Both the position numbers and the translations under genes were made by a program. From Phycisphaeraceae bacterium (lineage in GTDB: Bacteria > Planctomycetota > Phycisphaerae > Phycisphaerales > Phycisphaeraceae), in the NCBI GenBank assembly GCA_028280965.1, contig JANQKT010000068.1:1-40722 (forward strand): 40,722 nucleotides of DNA, read 5' to 3'. Of this stretch, positions 9,101 through 17,500 are shown piece by piece; positions within the stretch are counted from its first letter, which is position 1; each line of letters opens with the position of its first letter. The notes beneath the pieces are model-generated. The model did no database searches, had not been told where the DNA came from, and saw only the letters and a program-made list of their open reading frames with translations.

Positions 9101-9765
9101 TCCTTGAGTGCGTGTGCCGCAGCGGCGATCTCCGTGCCCGTCAGCATCGTGCCGGTGTTCTCGATCGTGACCTGTACCATGATCGGCAGGCCGTCATCTT
9201 CTGCGCTCAGCGCGGGCTTCACACCCATCTCGTCCATCGCCTCGACGATCGCGCTCACCGCGCACTTGATCTGCAGGATGTCCTGGCAGGTCTCGAGCAG
9301 GATCAGGTCCGCACCGCCTTCGATCAGGCCCTTGGCCTGCTCCTTGTACGACGCAAACATCGTGTCCCAGTCGATCTGACTGAGCGTGATCAGCTTCGTG
9401 CCCGGGCCCATCGAGCCGATCACAAAACGTGGGTTCTCGGGCGTCGCGTACTTGTCGCAGGCCTCGCGCGCAAGCTGGCAGGCCTTGATATTGATTTCCC
9501 GGCAGCGGTCCTGCAGGTCGAACTCGCAGAGGACGTGCGGCATCCCGCCGAAGGTGTCGGTTTCGACCGCATCCGCCCCGGCCTCAAGATAGGTCTCGTG
9601 GATCGAGCGGATCGCGTCCGGCCGAGTCAGCACCAGGACCTCGGTGCAGTTCTCCAGGCCCAGATAATCCTTCTCCAGGTCTAGATCGAGTTGGTGGATC
9701 GAGGTGCCCATCGCACCGTCGAAGTAGACCACACGCTGGTTGAGGAGTTCTAGGAAACGGTTCAT
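6154..9765 (-). CDS. metH: Cobalamin-dependent methionine synthase
   Basis: All four MetH modules are present in order over 1203 residues. The homocysteine/zinc domain (1-320) has zinc cysteines C232 in GMNCATGPED and C298/C299 in GGCCGTTPDH. The methyltetrahydrofolate (pterin) domain is about 345-610. The cap and B12 domain (about 645-880) has GDVHDIGKN with cobalt-ligand H752. The AdoMet reactivation domain (about 945-1203) has RGSRYSFGYPACPD. The enzyme transfers a methyl group from methyl-THF to homocysteine in the cytosol. Residues 896-945, between the B12 and reactivation domains, form an unusual low-complexity Ala/Pro/Gly/Ser linker. The gene is monocistronic and divergent from uppP. 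No riboswitch fits, because the predicted leader is only about 35 bases; a palindromic operator sits on the promoter instead. Confidence 0.97.
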   Translation of the reverse strand: MNRFLELLNQRVVYFDGAMGTSIHQLDLDLEKDYLGLENCTEVLVLTRPDAIRSIHETYLEAGADAVETDTFGGMPHVLCEFDLQDRCREINIKACQLAREACDKYATPENPRFVIGSMGPGTKLITLSQIDWDTMFASYKEQAKGLIEGGADLILLETCQDILQIKCAVSAIVEAMDEMGVKPALSAEDDGLPIMVQVTIENTGTMLTGTEIAAAAHALKDFPVVSLGMNCATGPEDMADHIKFLAQHWPRHISVLPNAGLPTLVAGETVYPLQPDPFSETMTKFVDRFGLSIVGGCCGTTPDHIRRTRERVGGRLAEKQGKKPLPPSVTSLYAPTEYRQDNSLLNVGERCNASGSRKFKRLLEAEDWDEIISLGREQMREGSHVLDVNVDYAGRDNARDMHEVVTRLVRQVDAPLMLDSTQPATIEAGLRAAGGKCLINSGNLEDGEEKFAVMCGLAKRYGAGLVLGTIDEDPEEAMARTADRKLSIAERMHDLAVNTYGLCEGDLMFDPLVLPISTGMDKDRRSGLETIEGVRKIAARFPNCQTTVGLSNISFGLKPAARQVLNSVFLHELTAAGLTSAIVHVSKILPRSRIPDEQWAAALDLVYDRPRKEGAAYTLPDGTETRDPLQIFVSLFADDAEVQSTRVELADLPLEERLQKHIIDGEKKNLAETLDQAMATYPPLEIINDHLLEGMKVVGELFGSGQMQLPFVLQSAEVMKMAVAHLEPHMEKVEGQTKGSIVLATVRGDVHDIGKNLVDIILTNNGYTVHNIGIKQPVSAILESLRETNADAIGMSGLLVKSVNVMEENLHELNAQGVGVPVLLGGAALSKPYCEGHLRGIYNGSVYHGKDAFEGLRIMDMIAGDQQGELNAEIDARAEGRVEKEKKIEALKAKAQAGSVSDTPQGPAGPDGSAVALAEPASVGGRSASVREDAEIPSPPFWGDRVVEDIDLKQVYPFINTSALFKTQWQYVRGDMDSKTYNDQLEHEVRPIFERYKQQMIEEDTLHAKVTYGYFPANSDPDNPSDLIVYDPEDHDREIERFTFPRQSRQKQLCISDFFLPADRGRKDVLPVQCVTMGGKVSEVAAELFKANNYREYLYIHGMGVECAEALAEMWHKRIRQELGIATDDASKVTQLFTQKYRGSRYSFGYPACPDMSDQDKLWRLIDPTRIGCVLTENWQIDPEQSTSAIICHHPQAKYFNT

Positions 9766-9783
9766 AGGGTCGTGTCCTACTAA

Positions 9784-9807
9784 ATCCGATTATCCGGATT
9801 AACGGAT
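9784..9807. promoter_or_regulatory. Palindromic operator candidate upstream of metH
   Basis: The sequence is ATCCG-N3-ATCCGGAT-N3-CGGAT: a perfect 8-bp central palindrome flanked symmetrically by perfect 5-bp half-sites, giving 18 symmetric positions over 24 bp. It overlaps the last two bases of the predicted metH -10 and covers the predicted transcription start, 19-42 bases before the metH ATG. That is where a repressor would block transcription. Four ATCCG half-sites at regular spacing suggest a tetramer or two cooperating dimers. The regulator is not identified. Confidence 0.6.
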
Positions 9808-9834
9808 GATATAGCCTGGCTCTGTGAAAAGCAA
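9806..9834 (-). promoter_or_regulatory. Predicted metH promoter
   Basis: On the minus strand TTGCTT (-35, 9834-9829) is separated by 17 bases from TATCAT (-10, 9811-9806). Transcription would start near 9799, giving a leader of about 35 bases. Confidence 0.5.
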
Positions 9835-9939
9835 GTTCAGGCCGCTTGATGGGCGATTCAGCGGCCGATCGCCGATAGCATCTGCACCGCCTGACAACCC
9901 GTTAGGCGGCTTCGACTCAACACACAAGGGCATTGTTGC

Positions 9940-10827
9940 ATGGAATGGTGGGAGGCGGTGATCCTGGGCGTTATCGAGGGGCTGACCGAGTACCTGCCGG
10001 TCAGTTCCACCGGGCACCTGCTGGTCGCACAAGACCTCCTGGGTATCGGCACGGAGGACGGCGATGCCTGGCAGGCGGCGAACGCGTTCGCGATCTGTAT
10101 CCAGGCCGGGGCGATCGTGGCGGTGCTCGGGCTGTACTGGCAGCGGGTCAAGCAAGGCGTGCGCGGTATGCTCGGGCCACTCGGCATCGGCCCGGGTGAC
10201 GAGGCGGGCCTGCGGCTTTCCATCAACCTCGTCGTCGCGTTCATGCCCGCGGCCATTGTCGGCTTGGCACAGGACAAGGTGTTCGATGGCTGGATCGAAC
10301 GCAACCTGTTCAACGCCTGGACGATCGTCGCCGCGTGGCTTGTCGGTGGCGTCGCCATCCTCGCGGTCGCTTACTGGAAGCGTGGTAAGTCCGGCGACGA
10401 ACACAAGGGCAGTGACCTGGACGCGCTGACCTTGCGGATGGCACTGACCATCGGCTTTATCCAGTGCCTGTCGATGATGCCCGGCACGTCGCGCTCGCTG
10501 GTCACCATCGTTGGTGGGGTCCTCGTCGGTTTGCATATCGCCGCGGCGGTCGAGTTTTCGTTTCTGTTGGGCGTGATCACGCTATTGGCCGCGACCGTCT
10601 ACAAGGCGCGCGAGGCCGGCCCGCTGATGATCAACGAGTACGGCTGGCCGCCGATGATCATCGGGTCGATCGCCGCCTGGCTCTCAGCGGTTATCGCGAT
10701 CAAGTGGATGGTCAGCTACCTGAAGAAGCACGGCATGTCGATCTTCGGGTACTACCGCATCGCGATCGCGTTCGTGGTTGGAGCGCTGCTGCTGGCTGGG
10801 GTGATTGATGCGCGGACGCCGGAGTAA
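9940..10827 (+). CDS. uppP: Undecaprenyl-diphosphatase
   Basis: A polytopic membrane protein of 295 residues, the usual UppP/BacA length. The N-terminal active-site motif EGLTEYLPVSSTGHL (residues 13-27) carries the catalytic glutamates and His26. The second motif PGTSRS is at 181-186. It removes a phosphate from undecaprenyl diphosphate at the membrane to recycle the lipid carrier for cell-wall and polysaccharide synthesis; overexpression gives bacitracin resistance in known cases. An AAGGG ribosome binding site precedes the ATG. It is divergent from metH and convergent with the dehydrogenase gene, so probably transcribed alone. Confidence 0.96.
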   Translation: MEWWEAVILGVIEGLTEYLPVSSTGHLLVAQDLLGIGTEDGDAWQAANAFAICIQAGAIVAVLGLYWQRVKQGVRGMLGPLGIGPGDEAGLRLSINLVVAFMPAAIVGLAQDKVFDGWIERNLFNAWTIVAAWLVGGVAILAVAYWKRGKSGDEHKGSDLDALTLRMALTIGFIQCLSMMPGTSRSLVTIVGGVLVGLHIAAAVEFSFLLGVITLLAATVYKAREAGPLMINEYGWPPMIIGSIAAWLSAVIAIKWMVSYLKKHGMSIFGYYRIAIAFVVGALLLAGVIDARTPE

Positions 10828-10872
10828 TCAATCCGAGGGACGATTCGCGTCACCCGCCAAATAGAGTTGTTT

Positions 10873-11871
10873 TTAAGGCTCGAACAGCACCTTGAGCACG
10901 CCCGGCTTGCCCGCCTGCTCCAGAACGGCCGGCCCGTCACTCAGTTTCATCCGCCGGCTGATCAGGCTCACGACATCGACCTCTTCACGCGAGAGCACAT
11001 CGATCGCCTCGGCGAACGGGCCGCAGCGGCTACCGATCACGTTGATCTCGTTGATGACAATCGGAGATAGATCCAGCCCTGTTGATGAACGGCCCTGGGC
11101 CGATTGTGCTTCTGGTGGCGCGATTGTGGTCTTCAGGACGAGCGTCCCGCGCGGGCGGAGCATCTGGAGCGCGACCGACAGGCCGCCCGCCGAGCCCGTG
11201 CAGTCGACGACGATGTCCTGGTCCTGCCGCAGCCCGACATCGCCGAGCAGGCGGTGCTTGATCCCCCACTTCTCGCAGAGCGCGAGCTTGGTTTCGTGCT
11301 TGCCGACGCAACGGACCGTCGCATTTAGGCGCGCGAGCACCTGCGCACACAGCAGGCCCAACCGGCCGTCGCCGAGCACGGTGATGTACGGGCGGTTCTC
11401 GATCGTGAGCTGGCGCACGACCTGGAGCGCCGCCGCAAGGGGCTCGACGAATACCGCGCGGTCGTCGTCCACGTTGTCCGGCACGGCATGCAGGTTCGCC
11501 GCGGGCAGCACGAACCGCTCAGCGAAACAGCCGTCCCGCCCGGCAATCCCCAGGACGGTGCGGTCCCGGCAGTGCTCTTTGAGCCCCGCCTTGCACATGT
11601 CGCAGTCGCCGCAGACGCAGTTGATCTCGCCTGCCACACGTTTGCCGAGCCAGGCCTTGTCCACGCCCTTGCCGTACTCCTCGACGACGCCGACAAACTC
11701 GTGCCCGAGTACGCCGGCGAAGCCCATGTAGCCCTTGCACAGCTCCAGGTCCGTCGAACAGACGCCCATCCGCGTCGGCCGGATCAGCACCTCGCCGGCG
11801 TGCGGGACCGGGTCGGCGTGGTGCGCGTCCACCCGCGGCTTGCCATCGCTGTCTAAAACCAATGCCTGCAT
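10873..11871 (-). CDS. Zinc-dependent medium-chain alcohol/polyol dehydrogenase
   Basis: With the ATG at 11871 the protein has 332 residues and begins MQALVLDSDGKP, the normal start for the family, behind AAAGGGTGG. A longer frame to 11937 adds 22 unrelated residues. The catalytic zinc site has C38, H57 and E58 (GVCSTDLELC, GHEFVGVV). The structural zinc lobe has C87, C90, C93 and C101 with canonical spacing. The Rossmann fingerprint GDGRLG is at 167-172. It should oxidise an alcohol or sugar alcohol with NAD(P); the substrate is not evident (threonine or sorbitol dehydrogenase-like relatives are possible). It is divergent from the PQQ-propeller gene. Confidence 0.9.
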   Translation of the reverse strand: MQALVLDSDGKPRVDAHHADPVPHAGEVLIRPTRMGVCSTDLELCKGYMGFAGVLGHEFVGVVEEYGKGVDKAWLGKRVAGEINCVCGDCDMCKAGLKEHCRDRTVLGIAGRDGCFAERFVLPAANLHAVPDNVDDDRAVFVEPLAAALQVVRQLTIENRPYITVLGDGRLGLLCAQVLARLNATVRCVGKHETKLALCEKWGIKHRLLGDVGLRQDQDIVVDCTGSAGGLSVALQMLRPRGTLVLKTTIAPPEAQSAQGRSSTGLDLSPIVINEINVIGSRCGPFAEAIDVLSREEVDVVSLISRRMKLSDGPAVLEQAGKPGVLKVLFEP

Positions 11872-11952
11872 CGGCCACCCTTTCAATGAATGCACACTGT
11901 AATCGACTTCTGCTTCTGGGCCCTGCAGCCGGCTCATTCATGCACTGTTTTC

Positions 11953-11977
11953 AGGCCGGGGTGTTATACTCCGGCCT
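11953..11977 (+). promoter_or_regulatory. Predicted promoter with inverted repeat across the -10, upstream of the 12034 gene
   Basis: A -10-like TATACT (11965-11970) is bracketed by a perfect 7-bp inverted repeat, AGGCCGG at 11953-11959 and CCGGCCT at 11971-11977. No good -35 is visible at the expected distance. The repeat could be an operator or, as RNA or DNA, a hairpin. Confidence 0.35.
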
Positions 11978-12033
11978 CAGTTTCGTCTGTGTCTGCACGG
12001 GATCGTCTGCTCGCATTTACCAAGGGTTCTGTC

Positions 12034-13299
12034 ATGAAAACCACTGCTGTCTGGACATGCCTGCTCGCCGCCCTGCTCGCCGCCCCGGCCGCTGCCGACA
12101 ATTGGCCGAACTGGCGCGGCCCGGACCAGAACCAAACCGCGCCCGGCGGGGACTACCCGATCCTGCTGGACCCGGCCAAGAACGCGGCCTGGCAGATCGC
12201 CCTGCCGGGCAAGGGCAGCTCGACGCCCTGCGTCTGGGGAGACCATATCTTTGTCACCTGCGACATCGATGGTAAGGACGGCCTGCTGTGCTACGACCTG
12301 AAGGGCAATGAGAAGTGGCGCAAGACCTTCGGCGAGCAGCGCCCGGGCAAGCACCGCAACGCCAGCGGGTCCAACCCCACACCCGTCACCGACGGCGAGC
12401 GTGTGTTCGTTTACTACAAGTCCGGCACGATCGCGGCGCTTGACTTCAAGGGCAATGTGCTTTGGAAAGACAACCTGCAGGAGCGTTACGGCAAGGACAC
12501 CCTGTGGTGGGACCTGGGCACCTCGCCGGTGCTGGCGGGCGAGAACGTCGTCATCGCGGTCATGCACGAGGGCGAGTCATACCTCGTTGCGTTCAAGCAG
12601 GCCGACGGTGAAGTCGCCTGGCGCACGCTGCGCAACTACAACAACGCTCGCGAGTCCGATCAGGCCTATACCACGCCGATCGTCACCGAGATCGACGGCG
12701 CGAAGCAGATCGTCACCTGGGGGGCCGACCACCTGACCGGCCACTCCCTCGACGGCGAACTGGTCTGGACCTGCGGCGGCTTCAACCCGGACAACGCGCC
12801 GATGTGGCGCGTCATCGCGTCGCACGGCGTCTCCGACGGGCACGCGGTCGTGCCCTACGGCCGGGGCGACTTCGTCGCCTTCGTCAAGCTCGGCGGCAAA
12901 GGCGACATCACGAAGCAGGCCCATATCGCCTTGGTCGAGGGCCGGGGCGATGGGTCGGATGTGCCTTCACCGATCGCGGTGGGCGACCGGGCCTACCTGC
13001 TAACCGACAAGGGCAAGTTCACCTGCTACGACATCAAGACCGGCAAACCACTTTGGGATAAGCCGTTCGAGCTGCCGCGTGCCGCACAGAAGTACTACAG
13101 CTCCCCGGTCAAGGTCGGCGACACCTTCTACTTCGCCCGCGAAGACGGTTTCATCTTTATTGCCCGCGAGCTGAAGGACGGCAGCGGCTTGGAGTTGATC
13201 GCGACCAACGAGATGCCCGAGAGGCAGATCGCGACGATTGTCCCGGTCAACGATCACATCCTGCTCCGCGGGGAGAAAACACTGTATTACTTCAAGTAG
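12034..13299 (+). CDS. Exported PQQ-like beta-propeller (BamB-type repeat) protein
   Basis: The start at 12034 gives a clean signal peptide (MKTTAVWTCLLAALLAAPAAAD) directly followed by NWPNWRGPDQNQ, the common opening of planctomycete outer-membrane WD40/PQQ-like proteins. The frame upstream to 11890 has no supporting features. Repeated blades contain DLKGNEKW, DFKGNVLWK, LDGELVWTCGG and DIKTGKPLWDK, the tryptophan-docking PQQ-repeat pattern, over about residues 30-420. The family acts in the periplasm either as a scaffold or as a quinoprotein; no catalytic acidic residue can be assigned with confidence, so enzymatic activity is uncertain. The next gene starts 65 bases downstream on the same strand and may be co-transcribed. 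Confidence 0.9.
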   Translation: MKTTAVWTCLLAALLAAPAAADNWPNWRGPDQNQTAPGGDYPILLDPAKNAAWQIALPGKGSSTPCVWGDHIFVTCDIDGKDGLLCYDLKGNEKWRKTFGEQRPGKHRNASGSNPTPVTDGERVFVYYKSGTIAALDFKGNVLWKDNLQERYGKDTLWWDLGTSPVLAGENVVIAVMHEGESYLVAFKQADGEVAWRTLRNYNNARESDQAYTTPIVTEIDGAKQIVTWGADHLTGHSLDGELVWTCGGFNPDNAPMWRVIASHGVSDGHAVVPYGRGDFVAFVKLGGKGDITKQAHIALVEGRGDGSDVPSPIAVGDRAYLLTDKGKFTCYDIKTGKPLWDKPFELPRAAQKYYSSPVKVGDTFYFAREDGFIFIARELKDGSGLELIATNEMPERQIATIVPVNDHILLRGEKTLYYFK

Positions 13300-13364
13300 C
13301 ACGATTGACCCGTCAGTCGCAGCGTCTGATCTGCACGACAAACCTAGTGATTCGGGGAAAGCTG

Positions 13365-14501
13365 ATGATGCGCCCAACGCCTTGCGTTCTGCTGCTCACC
13401 GCCCTGCTGCTTGGTTACGCCTATCCTTCGTGGGCATGGCTCAGGCCGCGTTATGAAGACATCACAGTCGTCGAGCGATCGGAGCTGATCGTTGTCGCCC
13501 GCCTGAAGCCCGGCTCGGTCGAGCGTGTCGAGCACCCCAGAGAGCCCGGCGACGGCAGGAGCTGGGAGTTTCACGCCACGCTCGTCATAAGCGAAGTGAT
13601 CAAGGGCGAAAGCTCCGACAAAGAGGTCCCGGTCATCCTGCACTACGGGCTCACGCCGCGTGAGATACAGGCGGCGGAGAACAACGCGCAAGCGAAGCAG
13701 CCCACGATCGGGATCTATGACACGGGCAGCAGCGCCATGAGCTTCACACCGCTGATCACCGATGCCAGCGCCGCCAACGTCTGGTTCTTGCGCAAACGGT
13801 CCGGCCGTTTCGGGCGTGAGCCCGGGGACGGGGACTTCGGCGTCGTCGACCCCGAAGACATCCAGCCCTTAGGGTGGAAAGACTACTTCCGCTGCTACCT
13901 CGAAGACGACCCCGAAGCGGCCGTCAGGGAGTGGACCAAAACCAACCCAGACCGCGCGGAGCGGGCCAAGCCGTACCTGGACCACCTCGCCGTCGCGCAG
14001 TTATTGGAGATCGACGACCCCGCTAAGCGCTGCAAGCAGTTATTGCCGTACTACCTCGCAGGCATAGTGTGGCAGGGCAAGTTCGAGGCCCGGGCCGGCA
14101 TCATCGCGTGCGGCAAGCCGGCCACACGGCAACTCCGCGAAGTCTTTCATGCCCCGGACCACGCCGCGTTCCGCAGTGACATCATCTCGGTGTGGCGAAG
14201 CATCGGCGACGCGGCGGTCGCGCCCGACCTGATCGCGCTGCTTGAAACGCATGACCGGTTCTGGGCGGAGCAGGAACTGGAAGCGGGCTGGTGGAACCAG
14301 GACGTCGGATCAGAGACAACGCGACGCCGACGAGCGGTGTACGGCGAGGTTTACCAATCCGTGCTTGCACTCAAAACACTCGGCGGGCCCGAGGCGCTCC
14401 CCGTGCTGCGCGCAACGCGGGACCGGTGGCAAGCGATCAACTTCAGTAACCCACAGATCGTTGAAGCGTGCAATGCGGTGATCGCAGCGCTGGAAGAGTG
14501 A
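13365..14501 (+). CDS. Exported protein of unknown function with C-terminal HEAT-like helices
   Basis: The start at 13365, behind GGGGAAAG, gives a signal peptide ending AYPSWAW. The next 150 residues (ITVVERSELIVVARLK... ATLVISEVIKGESSDKEVPVIL) resemble the beta-rich domain often found in planctomycete proteins that assess surface exposure or cost; no enzyme motif is visible. From about residue 190 the protein is helical and contains HEAT-like units (AAVAPDLIALLETHD, GGPEALPVLRATRDRW). It carries at least three TTA leucine codons (for example two in CAG-TTA-TTG contexts near 14000 and 14039), more than its neighbours. It probably belongs with the propeller gene upstream. Function unknown. 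Confidence 0.75.
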   Translation: MMRPTPCVLLLTALLLGYAYPSWAWLRPRYEDITVVERSELIVVARLKPGSVERVEHPREPGDGRSWEFHATLVISEVIKGESSDKEVPVILHYGLTPREIQAAENNAQAKQPTIGIYDTGSSAMSFTPLITDASAANVWFLRKRSGRFGREPGDGDFGVVDPEDIQPLGWKDYFRCYLEDDPEAAVREWTKTNPDRAERAKPYLDHLAVAQLLEIDDPAKRCKQLLPYYLAGIVWQGKFEARAGIIACGKPATRQLREVFHAPDHAAFRSDIISVWRSIGDAAVAPDLIALLETHDRFWAEQELEAGWWNQDVGSETTRRRRAVYGEVYQSVLALKTLGGPEALPVLRATRDRWQAINFSNPQIVEACNAVIAALEE

Positions 14502-14534
14502 AGTGGTTTAGCACCGGTTGGCTGACTATTCAAA

Positions 14535-17500
14535 TCAAACGCACCTCCGCCGGCGCGCCCCACCTGCCCTCAATCTGCCCGAAGCGCCCATCGCCAGCAG
14601 CGTTAGTAGCCCCAACGATGATGGCTCGGGAATATTGACCGGGGCGACCGGGCCGGTGAAGCCGGCAAACGCCAGGGCGAAGTCCGCGTCGTCCACGTCG
14701 CCGTCGCCGTCAAGGTCGGCGGTAGGGTTACTCGATGGGCCGGCGCTCGGCCCGGTGAACGCGGCAAAGACTAGGCCGTAGTCCGCGTCGTCCACATCGC
14801 CGTCCGCGTCCATGTCGCCAACCGCCGTGGGCACGTAGACGACCAGGTCGTTGCCGTCCCCGCCGAAGTAGCTGAGGAAGAGCCACTGGCCGTTGAACAC
14901 GCCGACCGGGATGTCCGACGCGTCGTAGCGCGGCGTCGGCGCGGGTGGTGTGCCGTCCGGCAGGTTCCGCGCGATCGAATCGAACGTGCCGGTTGAGGCC
15001 TCGGCCTCGACCAGCAGCCACTCGTAGCCGGCGGGCGCGTAGAAGTTGCTCTGGAAATCAAGCGTCAGTTGGCCGTCGAACGTCGCCGTGCCGTCCACGA
15101 AGACCTGGTCATACGACTCCCCGGCGATCGTGCCGTCCAGCTCCAGCAGCACGGACGACGAATCGGACAGCGTCAGGTCCTGATAGATCTCAAACCGCCC
15201 CGCCGAGTTGCCCGGGGAGAAGCCGCCTTCCACCGCGAGCGTCCCGCTGAACCGGCCGCTGCCGTTGAGCGTCGTGCCCGGCCGGACATCGATCAGGTCC
15301 GCCTCGATCACGCCGTCCAGCGTCAGCACCGCGCCGTTGTCGTTGGTAAACGTCGTCGCCTTGAGGTAGCTGTCGCCGTCCACCGTCAGGTCGCCGTCGT
15401 TGCGGAACGTGCCGTCCATGATGAACTGCGCGGCCTGCAGGAGCATCGTCGCGCCCGGCGCGTTGCGGAAATCGTTGGCGGGGTTGGTCTGCTGCCAGAC
15501 GTGGCCGTTTCGGATCTCCAGCGTCCCATGGTTGTACCGCAGGTGTTTGGCGAGGTCGAAGACCGCGTCCGCGCCGTCCATGACGATCGTGCCGTTGATC
15601 CGCGCGATCCCGCCGAAGCCCGGACTGTCCACGGCGTTCAAGACGCCCGGCGTCGTGACCGGGTCGGCGTCCTCCTCCGCGAACGCCGTGTCCTCGCGGA
15701 CGATGATCGTTAGACCCGAGTTCAGCAGGTAGCCGTCGCCCTGGATGCGCTGGGTCAAGTGGCCCTCGTTGAGCATCGCCTGCACGTCGGTGTTGACCGT
15801 GCCGCCGATGATCTCGAGGGTGTTGAAGTCAAGCAGCGCGTTGGACGCGATCTGGACATGATTGACGTTGACCACCCCGCCGAGCCCGACGGTGAGCTTG
15901 CCCTGCACATCCAGGCGGGCGTTGGAGTCGATATTGATCGTGCCGGTATTGAGAAGGTCGCCTTGCGTGATGAAGTTCTGGCGGTTGGCGAGGTTGATCG
16001 TGCCGCGGTTCTCTTCGACCGTGTTGAAATACGGGAACAGCGCCTTGCCCGACAGCGTCACGGTCGTGGCGTTGATCGCCAGATCAGTATCGAAGGTCGT
16101 GATGTCGAAGCCGTCATCGTCGTTATTGACCACGCCGTCGCCATTGGTGTCGCCGAACTCGGTGAGCGAGAGGATGTTCTCGAAGTTGGAGACGGCGACG
16201 ACACTGATGTCCAGCACAGCCCGGCCGTCGAGCGCATCGAAACGCGGGTCGAACGATTGTGTGTTACTGAAAAGTGACGACGGCACTTCGCCTTCCAGCG
16301 TCCACTGCCCGTCGGCGAGCGTCGCGCCGCCCTCGGAGTAGTCCGCGATCTCGACCTCGAAGCCGAAGACCGCGTCGTCCTGGATGATGATCTCGCCCTG
16401 GTTATCGAGGTTCAGCGCCGCGACGACCGGCCGGGGCGGGCTCGGCGGGACGCCCGGCGCCTGCGCGTCATCGGGGTCGAACTGCAAGTAGTTCCGGCCG
16501 TTCTCGAGGATGATGGTCCCGTGGTTCACGACGTCGATGAAGCTGGAGAACTGCGTCGGCTCCGGGTCGGACGGCCCGCCCGAATCGGGGAAGCGGATGC
16601 CGTTGAGCCGCAGCGTCCCGCCCTCGGCGATGTGGAATTCGGTCAGCTCCTCGCCCGAGCCCGACGCCTGCCGCCACTCGCCTTCGAAGTCGATCTCCGA
16701 GCCGCTGCCGACCTCAAAGCGGAAGCGGGACGCGTCGGCGGCGATAAAGTTGCCCAGGTCGCCCAGCTCGATGTTGCCCCTGAACCGGATCAGCGAGCCG
16801 TTGTCCGCGCGGAACACGCCGGTGCCGCCGGGCGCGGTGATCGTGTCGGTGCCGCCCTGGTTGAAGATGATCGTCGAGCCGGTGTCCGCGAGGATGAGCC
16901 CTGCATTGACCATCGTACCGTTGAAGAACTCGACGAACGATCCATCCGTCGCGTGGATCACGCCGGTCTCGGTGTTGGTCAGGCTGACACTGGAGTTTTC
17001 TTCCGACGCGAGGTAGTGCAGTGTGCCGGCGTTGACGAAGTTAGACAAAAAATGCAGCGGGCCGGAGTCAAAGTTGACGTTCTCTTGGTGGTGCTCGAAG
17101 CGGATCGTGTGGCCCGGGCCTTGAAGGACGGTGTTGGACTGGAAGGACATCTCGCCGAAGGTCGAGACGATCGTGCCGTCGCCGACGATCTGGAGCACGC
17201 CGCTGCTGCCGTCACCGAACTGCGTATAGGCGGTGGTGGATTCGATCGTGCCGTCATTAGCGATGCGGGCGATGTCCCAGATGCGCTCGCCGCCGAACTG
17301 GCGGAGGGTCGAGTGGTTGGGCAGCTGCAGCGCCGCGGCGGTGATGGTCGCGGTGCCGCCGGAGATCGATCCGCCGGCGTCGAGCAGGGTCATCGCGTCG
17401 GTGTCGGACGTCGCCATGATCGACTGGGCCATGTTGTCGAAGCCGACGAAGATCGTCGTCCCCGCGAGCGTGGTCGGGACGGTGCCGTCCGCCAGACGCC

